Shown here piece by piece: positions 6,187 to 14,288 of a DNA stretch of 64,000 bases (positions are counted from its first letter, which is position 1; each line of letters opens with the position of its first letter). The translations under genes and the position numbers were made by a program. A model generated the notes under the pieces. It did no database searches. It was given only the letters and a program-made list of their open reading frames with translations, and had not been told where the DNA came from. This stretch comes from Prevotella sp. (lineage in GTDB: Bacteria; Bacteroidota; Bacteroidia; Bacteroidales; Bacteroidaceae): assembly GCA_017619445.1 (NCBI GenBank), contig JAFZSI010000040.1:1-64000 (forward strand). The letters are read 5' to 3'.

Positions 6187-8286
6187 CTATTGTTTCCTAA
6201 AATTCTCCGTTCCTTGATTCAGGAAATCCATGTAGTCGGCCACATTCTCTTTATAGACGAACGAGGGTCCGAGGGGGCGGCCCTGATGGTCGAGCGTGAC
6301 GTAGAAGGGCTGGGCATTGAACCCGAACTTGTGGCGTTGCAGATAGCTCCACTTGTCGCCCACGGTGCGCAGGGTGCGCTGTGTGCCGTCGGCCTCGGTC
6401 ACCTGCACATGGGCGGGCAGCGGTGTCTTGTCGTCAACAAACAGCGAGATGAGCACATAGTCGTTGTTGAGCTTGTCGGCCACGGCGGGGTCGGTCCAGA
6501 CAGCCGCTTCCATCTTGCGGCAGTTGACACAGCCGAAGCCAGTGAAATCGATAACAACGGGCTTGCCCGCAGCACGGGCGGCAGCCATGCCCTGCTCGTA
6601 GTCGGTATAGGCAGCGCGCACCTCCTTGGTGTTCAGGTTGAAGTCCTGCGTCCACATGGGCGGCGCAAATGCGCTGACGGCCTTGCAGGGTGCTCCCCAC
6701 AGCCCAGGCACCATATAGATGGCGAAGGCAATGCTGACGAGTCCGAGCATGATGCAGGCCACGGGCATGGGCTTGTTGGCCGTACCGTCGGCCTCGCAGT
6801 CGCTCTGGAACTTGAGCTTGCCGATGAGATAGAGCCCGAGGGCACCGAAAATAACTATCCACAGGCAGAGGAACACCTCGCGATCCATGAGCCGCCAGCC
6901 GTAGGCAAGGTCGGCCACAGAGAAGAATTTCAGCGCGAAAGCCAGTTCAATGAATCCGAGCGTCACCTTGATGATGTTCATCCATCCGCCCGACTTGGGT
7001 GCCGACTTGAGCCACGTGGGGAACAGGGCAAACAGTGTGAAAGGCAATGCCAGAGCAATGGCAAAGCCAAGCATACCGATGGCAGGTCCCCACAGGTTGC
7101 CCGAGGTGGCAAAATCAACGAGCAGGAACCCGATGATGGGGCCTGTGCACGAGAAACTGACGAGTGCCAGGGTGAATGCCATGAGGAAGATGGAGAGCAG
7201 GCCGGTGGTGGTACTGGCCTTTGAGTCAACCTTGTTGGTCCATGACGAGGGCAGTGTGAGTTCGAAACATCCGAAAAAACTGAGAGCGAACACGACGAGC
7301 AGCAGGCAGAAGAACAGGTTGAAAATGGCATTGGTGCTGAGTGCATTGAGGGCACTGGCACCGAAGAGAGCGGTGACAATGAGACCAAGGGCAAGATAAA
7401 TGACCACAATGGAAAGGCCGTAGGTAATGGCGTCGCGTATGCCGCGTCGCTTGTCGTCCTTGGCCCGTTTGAGGAAGAAACTGACGGTCATGGGAATGAT
7501 GGGCCACACGCAGGGCGTGAACAGCGCCACGAGGCCGCCAAGCAATCCCATGAGGAAGATGTACCACAGCGAGCGGTTGCTGGTGTTCTCGCCGCCGTTG
7601 AAGGCGTTGAGTTCCTTGATGACGGGTTGCCAGAGAGCTGTCGTGTCGGCAGGAAGCGATGAGCCGGCAACGGCTGAAAGGCTGTCGGCTATAGCCAGTC
7701 TGCGCAAAGAGTCGGTTGCAGCGGCAATAGCAGCTAATGAGTCGGCCTTGGCTTTAGCAGCCAAAGCATCGGCCTGCGCGTCTTTGTCTTTGGTATCGGC
7801 ATCAGCCTTGGAGTCGGTTGGCGCGTCTTCGGGGCCGTCGCCACTATAGCTGAACTCCACCTGTGTGGGCGGCAAGCAGTTCTGGTCGTTGCAGGCACCA
7901 AATTCAAGAAATCCTTTGATGGCATACTTCTTGCCAGTTATCTTGTAGCGCTGGGTAAAGGTGACACTGTTTTCAAAATAGCGAACTTTCATGCCAAAAA
8001 GATTGTCGAACTCGCTGATTTCCTTGCCTTGAGGCTTGAGTTTGCCCGATTCTGCTGCACCCTCTGCCTTTTCGGTGGTGAGCGTGGCAGAGATTGGGCC
8101 GTCGTCTGGCATACCCGTAGAATAGACATGCCATCCCGACTGTATCTTTCCGGTAAACACAACGTCAACTTCGGTAGGCGACACCCGTTTTTGCTGAACC
8201 GAAAAACTGACCGGTGACTGCGCACTTGCCGCTACAGTAATCATGACCATCAGCATGGCCAATGAGAATGATTTGAGATGTTTCAT
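6187..8286 (-). CDS. dsbD: Thiol:disulfide interchange protein DsbD
   Basis: This is the full three-part DsbD layout in 699 aa. A signal peptide (about 1-22) precedes a periplasmic DsbD-alpha-like domain (about 25-150) with its cysteine pair in FGACNDQNCLPP (C132, C137). An Ala/Asp/Ser-rich linker (about 160-215) includes AAKAKADSLAAIAAATDSL. The membrane domain has key cysteines in LFTPCVWPIIP and SFSCTGPIIG, and a C-terminal thioredoxin domain carries GFGCVNCRKME. The protein carries electrons from cytosolic thioredoxin across the inner membrane to periplasmic acceptors. The low-complexity linker is longer than usual. The identification is secure. Confidence 0.93.
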   Translation of the reverse strand: MKHLKSFSLAMLMVMITVAASAQSPVSFSVQQKRVSPTEVDVVFTGKIQSGWHVYSTGMPDDGPISATLTTEKAEGAAESGKLKPQGKEISEFDNLFGMKVRYFENSVTFTQRYKITGKKYAIKGFLEFGACNDQNCLPPTQVEFSYSGDGPEDAPTDSKADADTKDKDAQADALAAKAKADSLAAIAAATDSLRRLAIADSLSAVAGSSLPADTTALWQPVIKELNAFNGGENTSNRSLWYIFLMGLLGGLVALFTPCVWPIIPMTVSFFLKRAKDDKRRGIRDAITYGLSIVVIYLALGLIVTALFGASALNALSTNAIFNLFFCLLLVVFALSFFGCFELTLPSSWTNKVDSKASTTTGLLSIFLMAFTLALVSFSCTGPIIGFLLVDFATSGNLWGPAIGMLGFAIALALPFTLFALFPTWLKSAPKSGGWMNIIKVTLGFIELAFALKFFSVADLAYGWRLMDREVFLCLWIVIFGALGLYLIGKLKFQSDCEADGTANKPMPVACIMLGLVSIAFAIYMVPGLWGAPCKAVSAFAPPMWTQDFNLNTKEVRAAYTDYEQGMAAARAAGKPVVIDFTGFGCVNCRKMEAAVWTDPAVADKLNNDYVLISLFVDDKTPLPAHVQVTEADGTQRTLRTVGDKWSYLQRHKFGFNAQPFYVTLDHQGRPLGPSFVYKENVADYMDFLNQGTENFRKQ

Positions 8287-8291
8287 TTACT

Positions 8292-8470
8292 CCTGTTCTA
8301 TTTTGAATTTACAATTTGACATTTTTTTATGCAGAGCTCAAGGAACTCCAATTTACAATTTATTTGTGCATTTAACAATTTGACAATATATTTAGGAGAA
8401 AAGGAGTGGAGGAGCATATCTCATACCCTCGTACCTCCGTACCCCCGTACCTCCGAAAAAGAGGTTATTG
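8292..8470. repeat. Intergenic mosaic of dispersed repeats
   Basis: In order: AATTTACAATTTGAC tract; GCAGAGCTCAAGGAACTCC module (about 8332-8350); another AATTTACAATTT tract; AGGAGAAAAGGAGTGGAGGAG; then GTACCTCCGTACCCCCGTAC units (8425-8455). The last two modules occur side by side again at 10530-10630 and, inverted, at 28752-28855. Confidence 0.75.
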
Positions 8471-9766
8471 TCAATTATCAACTTTATCCTTGTGCGTCAT
8501 AATGTCGAGCACATAGCGGTCGGTTTCGTCCATGCCCCGACTGCCGATAGCCACAAGGTTGCGGATGCTCTTATCCACATCGTCTTCGATGATGCCCTCC
8601 ACGGAAGAAACATACTTGTGCTGCATGGCAAGCATGGCACTGAGCACGGCTGTGCTGACCCCCGAAGTAAGCTTGAGGGCGCACGAAGGCTTGGCACCAT
8701 CGCAAATCATGCCTGTGAGGTTGGCAATCATGTTTTTCACAGCGTATGAAATCTGTTCAAACGAACCGCCCATCAGGTAGGTGATGCCACAAGAGCTGCC
8801 CGTGCTGGCCACCACGCAACCGCAAAGTGCGGAAAGCGACCCGAGGTGCTGCTTGATGTAGATGGCGGTGAGGTTGCTCAGGATGAGCGCGCGGATGAGC
8901 TCTTCCTCGGTGTTGTGGTTCTCCTCGGCAAAAACTACCACGGGCATAGTGGTACAGATGCCCTGGTTGCCGCTGCCGCTGTTGCTCATGACCGGTATCA
9001 TGGCCCCAGCCATACGTGCGTCGCAGGCACAACTGGTGACTGACAGCACCTTCGAGAAAATGCTGTCGCCCATGATGCCACGGCCCAACGGGCCGCAAAG
9101 TGTCTTACCAAGCTGATGGCCATAGTTTTCGTGCAGTCCCTGCGCAGCCGCGTTCTCGTTGAGCCGTTTAGCCTCGAGAATAAACTCGAGGTCGGCCACG
9201 TCGGTGGTGACAGCAAACTCATAAACGGTGCTCAAGGAGAGCTTGATGTCGTCGAAATCATCGGCGCTGGCCTCACAGGCCGCCCTGTTGAGCGTCACCT
9301 CGCCATCTTTGCAAAGATAAACAAAATTGGTATGCGTACCTTTTATGATAGCCTGCGACTCGTGTCCGTCGGCCTTGCAAACCACACTGATGAAAAGTTT
9401 ATCGGGGTCGTTTTCCTCCAACTCAATGAAAATGCGATTCTCACTAATGAATTGCTGTCCCTCGGCCACGGCCTGACGGTTGCAGTCGCGCAGCACCTCC
9501 AACTGGTATTCCGATTTACCTATAAGCGCACCCAAGGCAACAGCAATGGGAAGGCCTATCATGCCAGTGCCCGGAATACCCACGCCCATGGCGTTTTTCA
9601 GGATGTTTGCACTCAGGCGCAAGTCGATTCTTTCTGGCTTTTGCCCCAACAGTTCCGTTGCCTTGGACACACACAGCGCCACAGCCATGGGCTCGGTGCA
9701 ACCAATGGCGGGGACCACTTGCCGGTGGATGAGCTCGATAATCTGTCTTCTTTCTTCTGCTGTCAT
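8471..9766 (-). CDS. L-cysteine desulfidase / UPF0597 (CdsB-YhaM) family
   Basis: The 431-aa protein starts MTAEERRQIIELIHRQVVPA followed by IGCTEPMAVAL, a hallmark of the serine-dehydratase-alpha-like CdsB/YhaM (CyuA) family. Conserved cysteines of the predicted iron-sulfur site appear in SCACDARMAG and in CVVASTGSSCGITYLMGG. The reaction expected for the family is cysteine to pyruvate, sulfide and ammonia in the cytosol. A promoter (CAAAAATA on plus, 9815-9822, i.e. TATTTTTG) lies about 50 nt upstream, divergent from the greA leader promoter. Substrate (cysteine versus serine) cannot be settled from sequence. Confidence 0.85.
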   Translation of the reverse strand: MTAEERRQIIELIHRQVVPAIGCTEPMAVALCVSKATELLGQKPERIDLRLSANILKNAMGVGIPGTGMIGLPIAVALGALIGKSEYQLEVLRDCNRQAVAEGQQFISENRIFIELEENDPDKLFISVVCKADGHESQAIIKGTHTNFVYLCKDGEVTLNRAACEASADDFDDIKLSLSTVYEFAVTTDVADLEFILEAKRLNENAAAQGLHENYGHQLGKTLCGPLGRGIMGDSIFSKVLSVTSCACDARMAGAMIPVMSNSGSGNQGICTTMPVVVFAEENHNTEEELIRALILSNLTAIYIKQHLGSLSALCGCVVASTGSSCGITYLMGGSFEQISYAVKNMIANLTGMICDGAKPSCALKLTSGVSTAVLSAMLAMQHKYVSSVEGIIEDDVDKSIRNLVAIGSRGMDETDRYVLDIMTHKDKVDN

Positions 9767-9874
9767 TATGAATAATAGATTTTACCCACAAAGAGATTGT
9801 AACGATTCTGCTTGCAAAAATAATGCATTTTTAATAATAATAGGCATGAAAAGCTATTTTTGTTCTCTAAAAAA

Positions 9875-9905
9875 TTGGAGGTTTCAACAAAAATACTTAT
9901 CTTTG
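9875..9905 (+). promoter_or_regulatory. greA leader promoter
   Basis: TTG (9875-9877), a 20-nt spacer, then TATCTTTG (9898-9905). The predicted start site is near 9912. Confidence 0.8.
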
Positions 9906-9911
9906 CAGCCG

Positions 9912-9983
9912 AAAACAGGTAAATAACGAGGTAATAGGATAAAGGATTCCGACATTGAAAAAAGATGTCGGAATTCTTTTATT
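9912..9983 (+). ncRNA. greA leader RNA with intrinsic terminator (GraL-like arrangement)
   Basis: Between the promoter and greA lies a perfect 10-bp hairpin, ATTCCGACAT (9946-9955) and ATGTCGGAAT (9965-9974), followed by TCTTTTATTC. Most transcripts would be expected to stop near 9983, giving an RNA of about 70 nt, with greA expressed by readthrough. E. coli greA has a comparable arrangement that yields the GraL small RNA; no sequence similarity is claimed. Confidence 0.6.
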
Positions 9984-10050
9984 CTCGTTTTGTTTGCCAT
10001 GTGAAAAACTCAAAAAGCAAATAATAATAACTAAAAACAACAATAAGACT

Positions 10051-10518
10051 ATGGCATACATGTCACAAGAAGGCTACGACAAACTGATAGCCGAACTCAA
10101 GCATCTGGAAGCCATTGAGCGTCCAAAAGCCTCGGCAGCCATCGCAGAGGCACGAGACAAAGGAGACCTGAGCGAAAACTCAGAATATGAAGCCGCAAAA
10201 GAGGCTCAAGCTCATTTGGAAGACAAAATCAACAAACTGAAGCTGGCCATCTCGGAAGCCAAAATCGTTGACACATCGAGGCTGAGCGCCGACTGCGTGC
10301 AGATTCTTTCGAAAGTGGAAATGACCAACCTCGCAACAAAAGCCAAGATGGCCTACACCATTGTGAGCGAAAACGAGGCAAACCTGCGCGAAGGCAAAAT
10401 CTCTATCACCACACCCATCGCACAGGGACTGCTAAACCATAAGGAAGGCGACGAGGTGGAAGTGAAAATTCCACGCGGCACCATCAAACTGCGTATCGAC
10501 AAAATTACCGTGGGATAA
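10051..10518 (+). CDS. greA: Transcription elongation factor GreA
   Basis: The 155-aa protein shows the N-terminal antiparallel coiled coil (MSQEGYDKLIAELKHLEAIE, then DKGDLSENSEYEAAKEAQ with the acidic tip D and E residues) and the C-terminal FKBP-like domain (EGDEVEVKIP). GreA binds in the RNA polymerase secondary channel and stimulates cleavage of backtracked RNA. The start at ATG 10051 was chosen because MAYMSQEGY matches the family N-terminus; the longer frame from 9955 would run through the terminator hairpin. Expression probably depends on readthrough of the leader terminator at 9946-9983. Confidence 0.95.
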   Translation: MAYMSQEGYDKLIAELKHLEAIERPKASAAIAEARDKGDLSENSEYEAAKEAQAHLEDKINKLKLAISEAKIVDTSRLSADCVQILSKVEMTNLATKAKMAYTIVSENEANLREGKISITTPIAQGLLNHKEGDEVEVKIPRGTIKLRIDKITVG

Positions 10519-10529
10519 GTTTGGAATAT

Positions 10530-10690
10530 AGGAGGAAAGGAGTATAGGAGAAGTTCCTTGAGCGTAGCGAAAAAAGGAGTAAAAGGAGCATATCTCGCAC
10601 CTTCGTACCTCCGAACCCGCGTACCCCCAAAATAGTAAATTGGAGTTCCTTGAGCTCTGCGAAAAAATTGTAAAATTGTAAATAAACAAG
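10530..10690. repeat. Intergenic repeat mosaic between greA and HIT gene
   Basis: AGGAGGAAAGGAGTATAGGAG, then TTCCTTGAGCGTAGCGAAAA, AAGGAGTAAAAGGAGCATAT, GTACCTCCGAACCCGCGTAC, and TTCCTTGAGCTCTGCGAAAA followed by AATTGTAAAATTGTAAAT. The order parallels 8330-8460 and 28718-28855. Confidence 0.75.
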
Positions 10691-11089
10691 ATGGATATTT
10701 TCTCAAAAATTGCTGCCGGAGAGATTCCCAGCTACAAATGCGCTGAAGACGAACATTTCTATGCGTTTCTTGACATCAACCCCGTGAAAGAAGGCCACAC
10801 GCTGGTCATTCCTCGACGGGAGGTGGATTACATTTTCGACATGGAAGACGATGAGCTGGCCGCATTCCAGCTTTTTGCAAAGAAAGTGGCAACCGCAATA
10901 AAAAAGGCTTTCCCATGCCGCAAAGTTGCACAGGTGGTGCTTGGACTCGAAGTGCCCCACGCACACATTCATCTCATTCCGATGAACTCGGAACAAGACG
11001 TGGACTTCCGCGGCGAGAAACTAAAACTCACCGAGGATGAATTTAAATCTATTGCGGAAAAAATCAGAACAGCCTTTGAGACGTTGTAA
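10691..11089 (+). CDS. HIT-family nucleotide hydrolase/transferase
   Basis: The 132-aa protein begins MDIFSKIAAGEIPSYKCAED, as in bacterial Hint/HIT proteins, and carries the histidine-triad signature HAHIHLIP near residues 97-104. Members hydrolyse adenosine phosphoramidates or related nucleotides in the cytosol. Full length is normal for the family. It follows greA by 172 nt of repeat DNA and may be cotranscribed, since no separate promoter is obvious. Physiological substrate is not predictable. Confidence 0.9.
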   Translation: MDIFSKIAAGEIPSYKCAEDEHFYAFLDINPVKEGHTLVIPRREVDYIFDMEDDELAAFQLFAKKVATAIKKAFPCRKVAQVVLGLEVPHAHIHLIPMNSEQDVDFRGEKLKLTEDEFKSIAEKIRTAFETL

Positions 11090-11124
11090 ATACATTATAA
11101 CTAAAAGGCTTATGGCGAGGGTTT

Positions 11125-12210
11125 CTAAATGAAATCCTCGCCATATTGTATCTGCACCTCGTTGACATACTTACGGACCAATGCCGACGAGTCGCCCTTC
11201 TTGCAAATGAGCAGCACATTGCCTTTCTCAGCAATGATATAACCGTCAAGGCCATTAATGACCCCGAGGTGACCGGCAGGCAACTTGACAATATTGTTCT
11301 TGCAATCCTCCATAATCACCTGAGAGTCGATAACCACATTGTCCTCATCCACACGGCTCAGTGCCTCGTAGATGGAATGCCAAGTACCTAAGTCTGCCCA
11401 TCCAAAATCACATTTCTGCACAAACACATTCTCCGAACGCTCAAGAATGCCATAGTCGGCCGAGAGATTAGGAAACTTCGAGAAGTTCTCCTCTATATAG
11501 GCAACCTCTTCTGCCAACGACACGTGCTGCCCCTCATTGTCAATGTTGCGCAGCACCACAGGCAGAATCTTACGCAAACACTCCACCAAATAACGCACAT
11601 TGGAAAGAAAAATTCCCGTATTCCAGTAAAACTCACCACTTTGCATGAACATGCGAGCAAACTCGCGCTCGGGCTTCTCTGTGAACGACTGCACGGTGTA
11701 TAAGTCACTGATGCCCGTCTCGTCACCCAACTGAATATAACCGTAGCCAGGCTCCGGGCGCGTGGGCTTCACACCCAATGCTATCAGCCAATCGTGCGTG
11801 CCGACAATATCGAAACACTCAGCCACATTATTCTCAAAAGCCTCCTCCTTGAACACAGCCTGATCGGATGGCGATACAATCACCTTAGCCTGTGGATTAA
11901 GATGAGAAATGCGATAGGCAGCCCAAGCCACGCTCGGTGCAGTATTACGGTGAACGGGCTCACTGAGCACATTCTCAGAAGGCAACTCTGGCAGCTGATC
12001 ATAAACATAATGAGCATATACATGACTGGTACTCACAAAAATGTTCTCTACAGGCATGATTTTGGCAAAACGGTCAAAAGTCTGCTGAAGCTGCGTGCGT
12101 CCAGTGCCAAAAAAGTCAACAAACTGCTTAGGCTGACGTTCGCGGCTGCAGGGCCATAGCCTGCGTCCTTTTCCGCCAGCAAGAATTACACAATAACAAT
12201 CTTTATTCAT
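11125..12210 (-). CDS. manC: Mannose-1-phosphate guanylyltransferase (GDP-mannose synthesis)
   Basis: The start MNKDCYCVILAGGKGRRLWP contains the nucleotidyltransferase signature GGKGRRLWP, then RERQPKQF; later motifs include SPSDQAVF, SFTEKPEREF, WNTGIFL and DFGWADLGTW. At 361 aa it is the short form without the C-terminal phosphomannose isomerase domain. It makes GDP-mannose from mannose-1-phosphate and GTP in the cytosol, feeding capsule, lipoglycan or fucose pathways. A longer frame from 12237 exists, but ATG 12210 places the glycine-rich loop at the usual distance from the N-terminus. It converges with the HIT gene. Confidence 0.9.
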   Translation of the reverse strand: MNKDCYCVILAGGKGRRLWPCSRERQPKQFVDFFGTGRTQLQQTFDRFAKIMPVENIFVSTSHVYAHYVYDQLPELPSENVLSEPVHRNTAPSVAWAAYRISHLNPQAKVIVSPSDQAVFKEEAFENNVAECFDIVGTHDWLIALGVKPTRPEPGYGYIQLGDETGISDLYTVQSFTEKPEREFARMFMQSGEFYWNTGIFLSNVRYLVECLRKILPVVLRNIDNEGQHVSLAEEVAYIEENFSKFPNLSADYGILERSENVFVQKCDFGWADLGTWHSIYEALSRVDEDNVVIDSQVIMEDCKNNIVKLPAGHLGVINGLDGYIIAEKGNVLLICKKGDSSALVRKYVNEVQIQYGEDFI

Positions 12211-12239
12211 TAATAAAAAACGTTTTTCTTTTTCCAATA

Positions 12240-12335
12240 CCAGAGACTTATCTCCTTTACTTCTTCTCTCCTTTACTCCTTTTCTCCTTTTCTCCTTTAC
12301 TTCTTTTCTCCTTTCTCTCCTTTCCTTCTCAATTC
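12240..12335. repeat. Pyrimidine-rich CTCCTTTACTTCTTTTCTCC tract
   Basis: Imperfect tandem CTCCTTTT/CTCCTTTACT units, the complement of the AAGGAGAAAAGGAG tracts at 8394, 10530 and 43995. It occupies the presumed leader or promoter region of the guanylyltransferase gene. Confidence 0.7.
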
Positions 12336-12399
12336 AGCGCACTAAGATACACAGAATACTTGACACGCACAAGTTTTTCATGTTTTTTCTTTTATAAAA

Positions 12400-12430
12400 T
12401 TTGCTAATTCGAAAAATATGTGTACCTTTG
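12400..12430 (+). promoter_or_regulatory. tRNA-Leu promoter
   Basis: TTTG (12400-12403), a 19-nt spacer and TACCTTTG (12423-12430), 13 nt before the tRNA. Confidence 0.8.
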
Positions 12431-12443
12431 CACCCGCTGTTAA

Positions 12444-12525
12444 GCCCAGATGGCGGAATCGGTAGACGCGCTGGTCTCAAACACCAGTGGGGCAACCCGT
12501 GCCGGTTCGACCCCGGCTCTGGGTA
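12444..12525 (+). tRNA. tRNA-Leu (anticodon CAA)
   Basis: The acceptor stem GCCCAGA pairs with TCTGGGT (closing G-U), the D-arm region is GGCGGAATCGGTAGACGC, the anticodon stem-loop is CTGGTCTCAAACACCAG with CAA in the loop, there is a long variable arm (TGGGGCAACCCG), and the T-arm GCCGGTTCGACCCCGGC. The long variable arm and CAA anticodon identify a class II leucine tRNA. The 3' CCA is not encoded. Confidence 0.95.
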
Positions 12526-12534
12526 CGACAAAAG

Positions 12535-12585
12535 AAAAGAAGTGTGTTGGCTTTCAATAAGTTACAACACACTTCTTTTGTTTTG
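12535..12585 (+). terminator. tRNA-Leu terminator
   Basis: A 15-bp perfect stem, AAAAGAAGTGTGTTG and CAACACACTTCTTTT, is followed by GTTTTGG. Confidence 0.85.
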
Positions 12586-12700
12586 GCGCAACATTGGTGC
12601 TACTTTTCGGACACTCATTATATTTCCCAACTTAATGGTCATTTATAATCTTCCATACACATTTTTCGAACTATTTTATCGGATATAAACAATACTCTCG

Positions 12701-12787
12701 TCAACCACAATCCTTGCAGAACTTGCCCACCTGCGCAATAACCTTCTTGAAAAGGATCTCGTTGGCTATGTATTTGATGAAGCTCAT
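12701..12787 (-). CDS. Possible small protein at operon end (28 aa)
   Basis: One base after the stop of the acetyltransferase gene (TAA-T-ATG), a frame reads MSFIKYIANEILFKKVIAQV, then GKFCKDCG and TGA. The tight coupling and the Cys-Lys-Asp-Cys end suggest real translation, either as a micropeptide or as the remnant of a longer fourth gene of the operon. No family is recognised and no terminator directly follows. Confidence 0.35.
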   Translation of the reverse strand: MSFIKYIANEILFKKVIAQVGKFCKDCG

Positions 12788-12788
12788 A

Positions 12789-13535
12789 TTATCCGTTAAT
12801 CACTTTCAGGAACCGCTTCTCATTCATTTGCTCATTAGTCAGATACTCACCATCACGGAAGAACGCATAGGTGGTGATGGGTGTGGGGGCATTTTGTACC
12901 TCCGTCTTGTTTTGCAGATGAATCGCCTTGAATGGTACACCCTTTTCCTTTGCGACGGCTTCAAGAACCGGAACATACTTTGCATTGAAAGGGCACTGGC
13001 TGGTATAATACAACACATATCCGGTTTCAGTTATCCGTGGATGCTTGGCGCACTCCTTGAATCGGGGAACATCAGCTTCTGCCAAAAAAGGAAGATACAA
13101 AAGTTGGATGCCGTTGTCAGCCTCGTCGCAAACAACAAATCCTTTATGTTTCAGGTATTTCGGGTCAGCAAGAAAAGGCTTCTTCTTGGCTGACGAGAGG
13201 ATGCACAAGCCGCTCCTACTCTTCTCCTTACTGTCGCGGATGCATTCGTCGAGCAAGTCGTTCGAATAGCCGTGTCCCTTGAAACTTCCCGACACCCAAA
13301 GACAGTCGATATACATGTAATTGTACGCCACAATCGGGTTCCAGGCATTCTCGGCAGGGATATACTCGATAAAGCATTTCCCACGCTCGACACCTTTCAG
13401 GAACACCAACCCTTCGTCGAAACGTTCCGCCAGCCACGCTTTCTTAGATGCTACCTGAACGTCTTTGTTGTTGGAAATCGCACAGCAAATATGTTCCTGC
13501 TCCAGATTCTCTTTCGTTACTCTGATGTATTCCAT
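12789..13535 (-). CDS. GNAT N-acetyltransferase with YoaP-like C-terminal domain
   Basis: The N-terminal half (MEYIRVTKENLEQEHICCAI; then WVSGSFKGHGYSNDLLDECI, the acetyl-CoA loop) is a GNAT fold, about residues 1-135. The C-terminal half (TGYVLYYTSQCPFNAKYVPV, about 165-245) resembles the YoaP thioredoxin-like domain, with a single Cys in SQCPF. This two-domain form is common in gut bacteria and of unknown substrate. It is the third gene of a minus-strand operon behind the GH3 enzyme and an alpha/beta hydrolase (47 nt after the hydrolase stop). Confidence 0.8.
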   Translation of the reverse strand: MEYIRVTKENLEQEHICCAISNNKDVQVASKKAWLAERFDEGLVFLKGVERGKCFIEYIPAENAWNPIVAYNYMYIDCLWVSGSFKGHGYSNDLLDECIRDSKEKSRSGLCILSSAKKKPFLADPKYLKHKGFVVCDEADNGIQLLYLPFLAEADVPRFKECAKHPRITETGYVLYYTSQCPFNAKYVPVLEAVAKEKGVPFKAIHLQNKTEVQNAPTPITTYAFFRDGEYLTNEQMNEKRFLKVING

Positions 13536-13582
13536 TCTATCTTCCTTTCGTTAATTTATCATCAGTGTGTTCATGGCTTCAT

Positions 13583-14263
13583 TTACTCAACTAAGAAGCG
13601 TAACACCACTTCGTTGAAAGCCTCCGCATTCTTGTTCGCAATAAAGTGATCACCAGGAATGACAGATAGTTCCGCTCCAGGTATAGACCTCGCAATAAGA
13701 CGTGTATGCTCATCTTTAATCATGTCCTTATCACCAGCTATGACCAATGTCGGGCTTTGAATCCCTGATAGCTCTTCGGGTTTCACGTTTGGGTCATTAA
13801 CCATCAGCCCCAGCATCTCGGCGTTCTTCTTTGCCTTGCAACTTTTTCCGGCGAAAAGTTTTGCAATACGATAGCCGATTTCTATCGGTATCTGTATTTT
13901 TCTCTTTACGCCAGAGGCATCCAGATTGGCCCCGTCAAGGATGAGTTTCTCCACACGCTCCGGGTGAGTCAAGGCAAATATCATTGCGATATTCCCACCA
14001 TCAGAAAAGCCAAGTATATGAGCCTTCTCCATGCTATGCCTGTTCATAAAAGCCAGCAAATCCTCAGTAAACTGCCTGATGGTGAAAGGCTTTTCACCAC
14101 GAGGCGTCTGCCCATGTCCCCGCGTGTCTATCGCAAAGACTCGGAAATGTCGGGCGAGAGGCTCCATCTGATGCTCAAAGTAACTACAGTCCTCACCGTT
14201 CCCGTGAAGCAGAATCAAGGGGAAACCCTTTCCCCGTTCAATATAGTGATGTCTGATGTGCAT
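13583..14263 (-). CDS. Alpha/beta hydrolase
   Basis: The 226-aa protein has the oxyanion region LILLHGNGED, AIDTRGHGQTPRG, the nucleophile elbow GFSDGGN (Ser near residue 92), a catalytic acid in VIAGDKDMI and His in VIPGDHF near the end. No signal peptide is visible, so it is probably cytosolic. It starts 25 nt after the GH3 gene stop and is likely cotranscribed. Substrate is unknown; an esterase acting on plant cell-wall fragments would fit the GH3 context but is inference. Confidence 0.85.
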   Translation of the reverse strand: MHIRHHYIERGKGFPLILLHGNGEDCSYFEHQMEPLARHFRVFAIDTRGHGQTPRGEKPFTIRQFTEDLLAFMNRHSMEKAHILGFSDGGNIAMIFALTHPERVEKLILDGANLDASGVKRKIQIPIEIGYRIAKLFAGKSCKAKKNAEMLGLMVNDPNVKPEELSGIQSPTLVIAGDKDMIKDEHTRLIARSIPGAELSVIPGDHFIANKNAEAFNEVVLRFLVE

Positions 14264-14288
14264 TATCTGATTGGCTTGATGACGGTTC

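Noticed and set aside
6148-7224. Long plus-strand frame (358 codons) opposite dsbD
   Set aside because: It is antisense to conserved DsbD sequence, has a His/Glu/Gly-rich composition typical of reverse-frame translation, and no promoter.
9955-10050. Longer N-terminus for GreA
   Set aside because: It would translate through the terminator hairpin and adds residues not seen in the family.
12334-12531. Minus-strand frame overlapping the tRNA
   Set aside because: It lies antisense to a well-formed tRNA-Leu.
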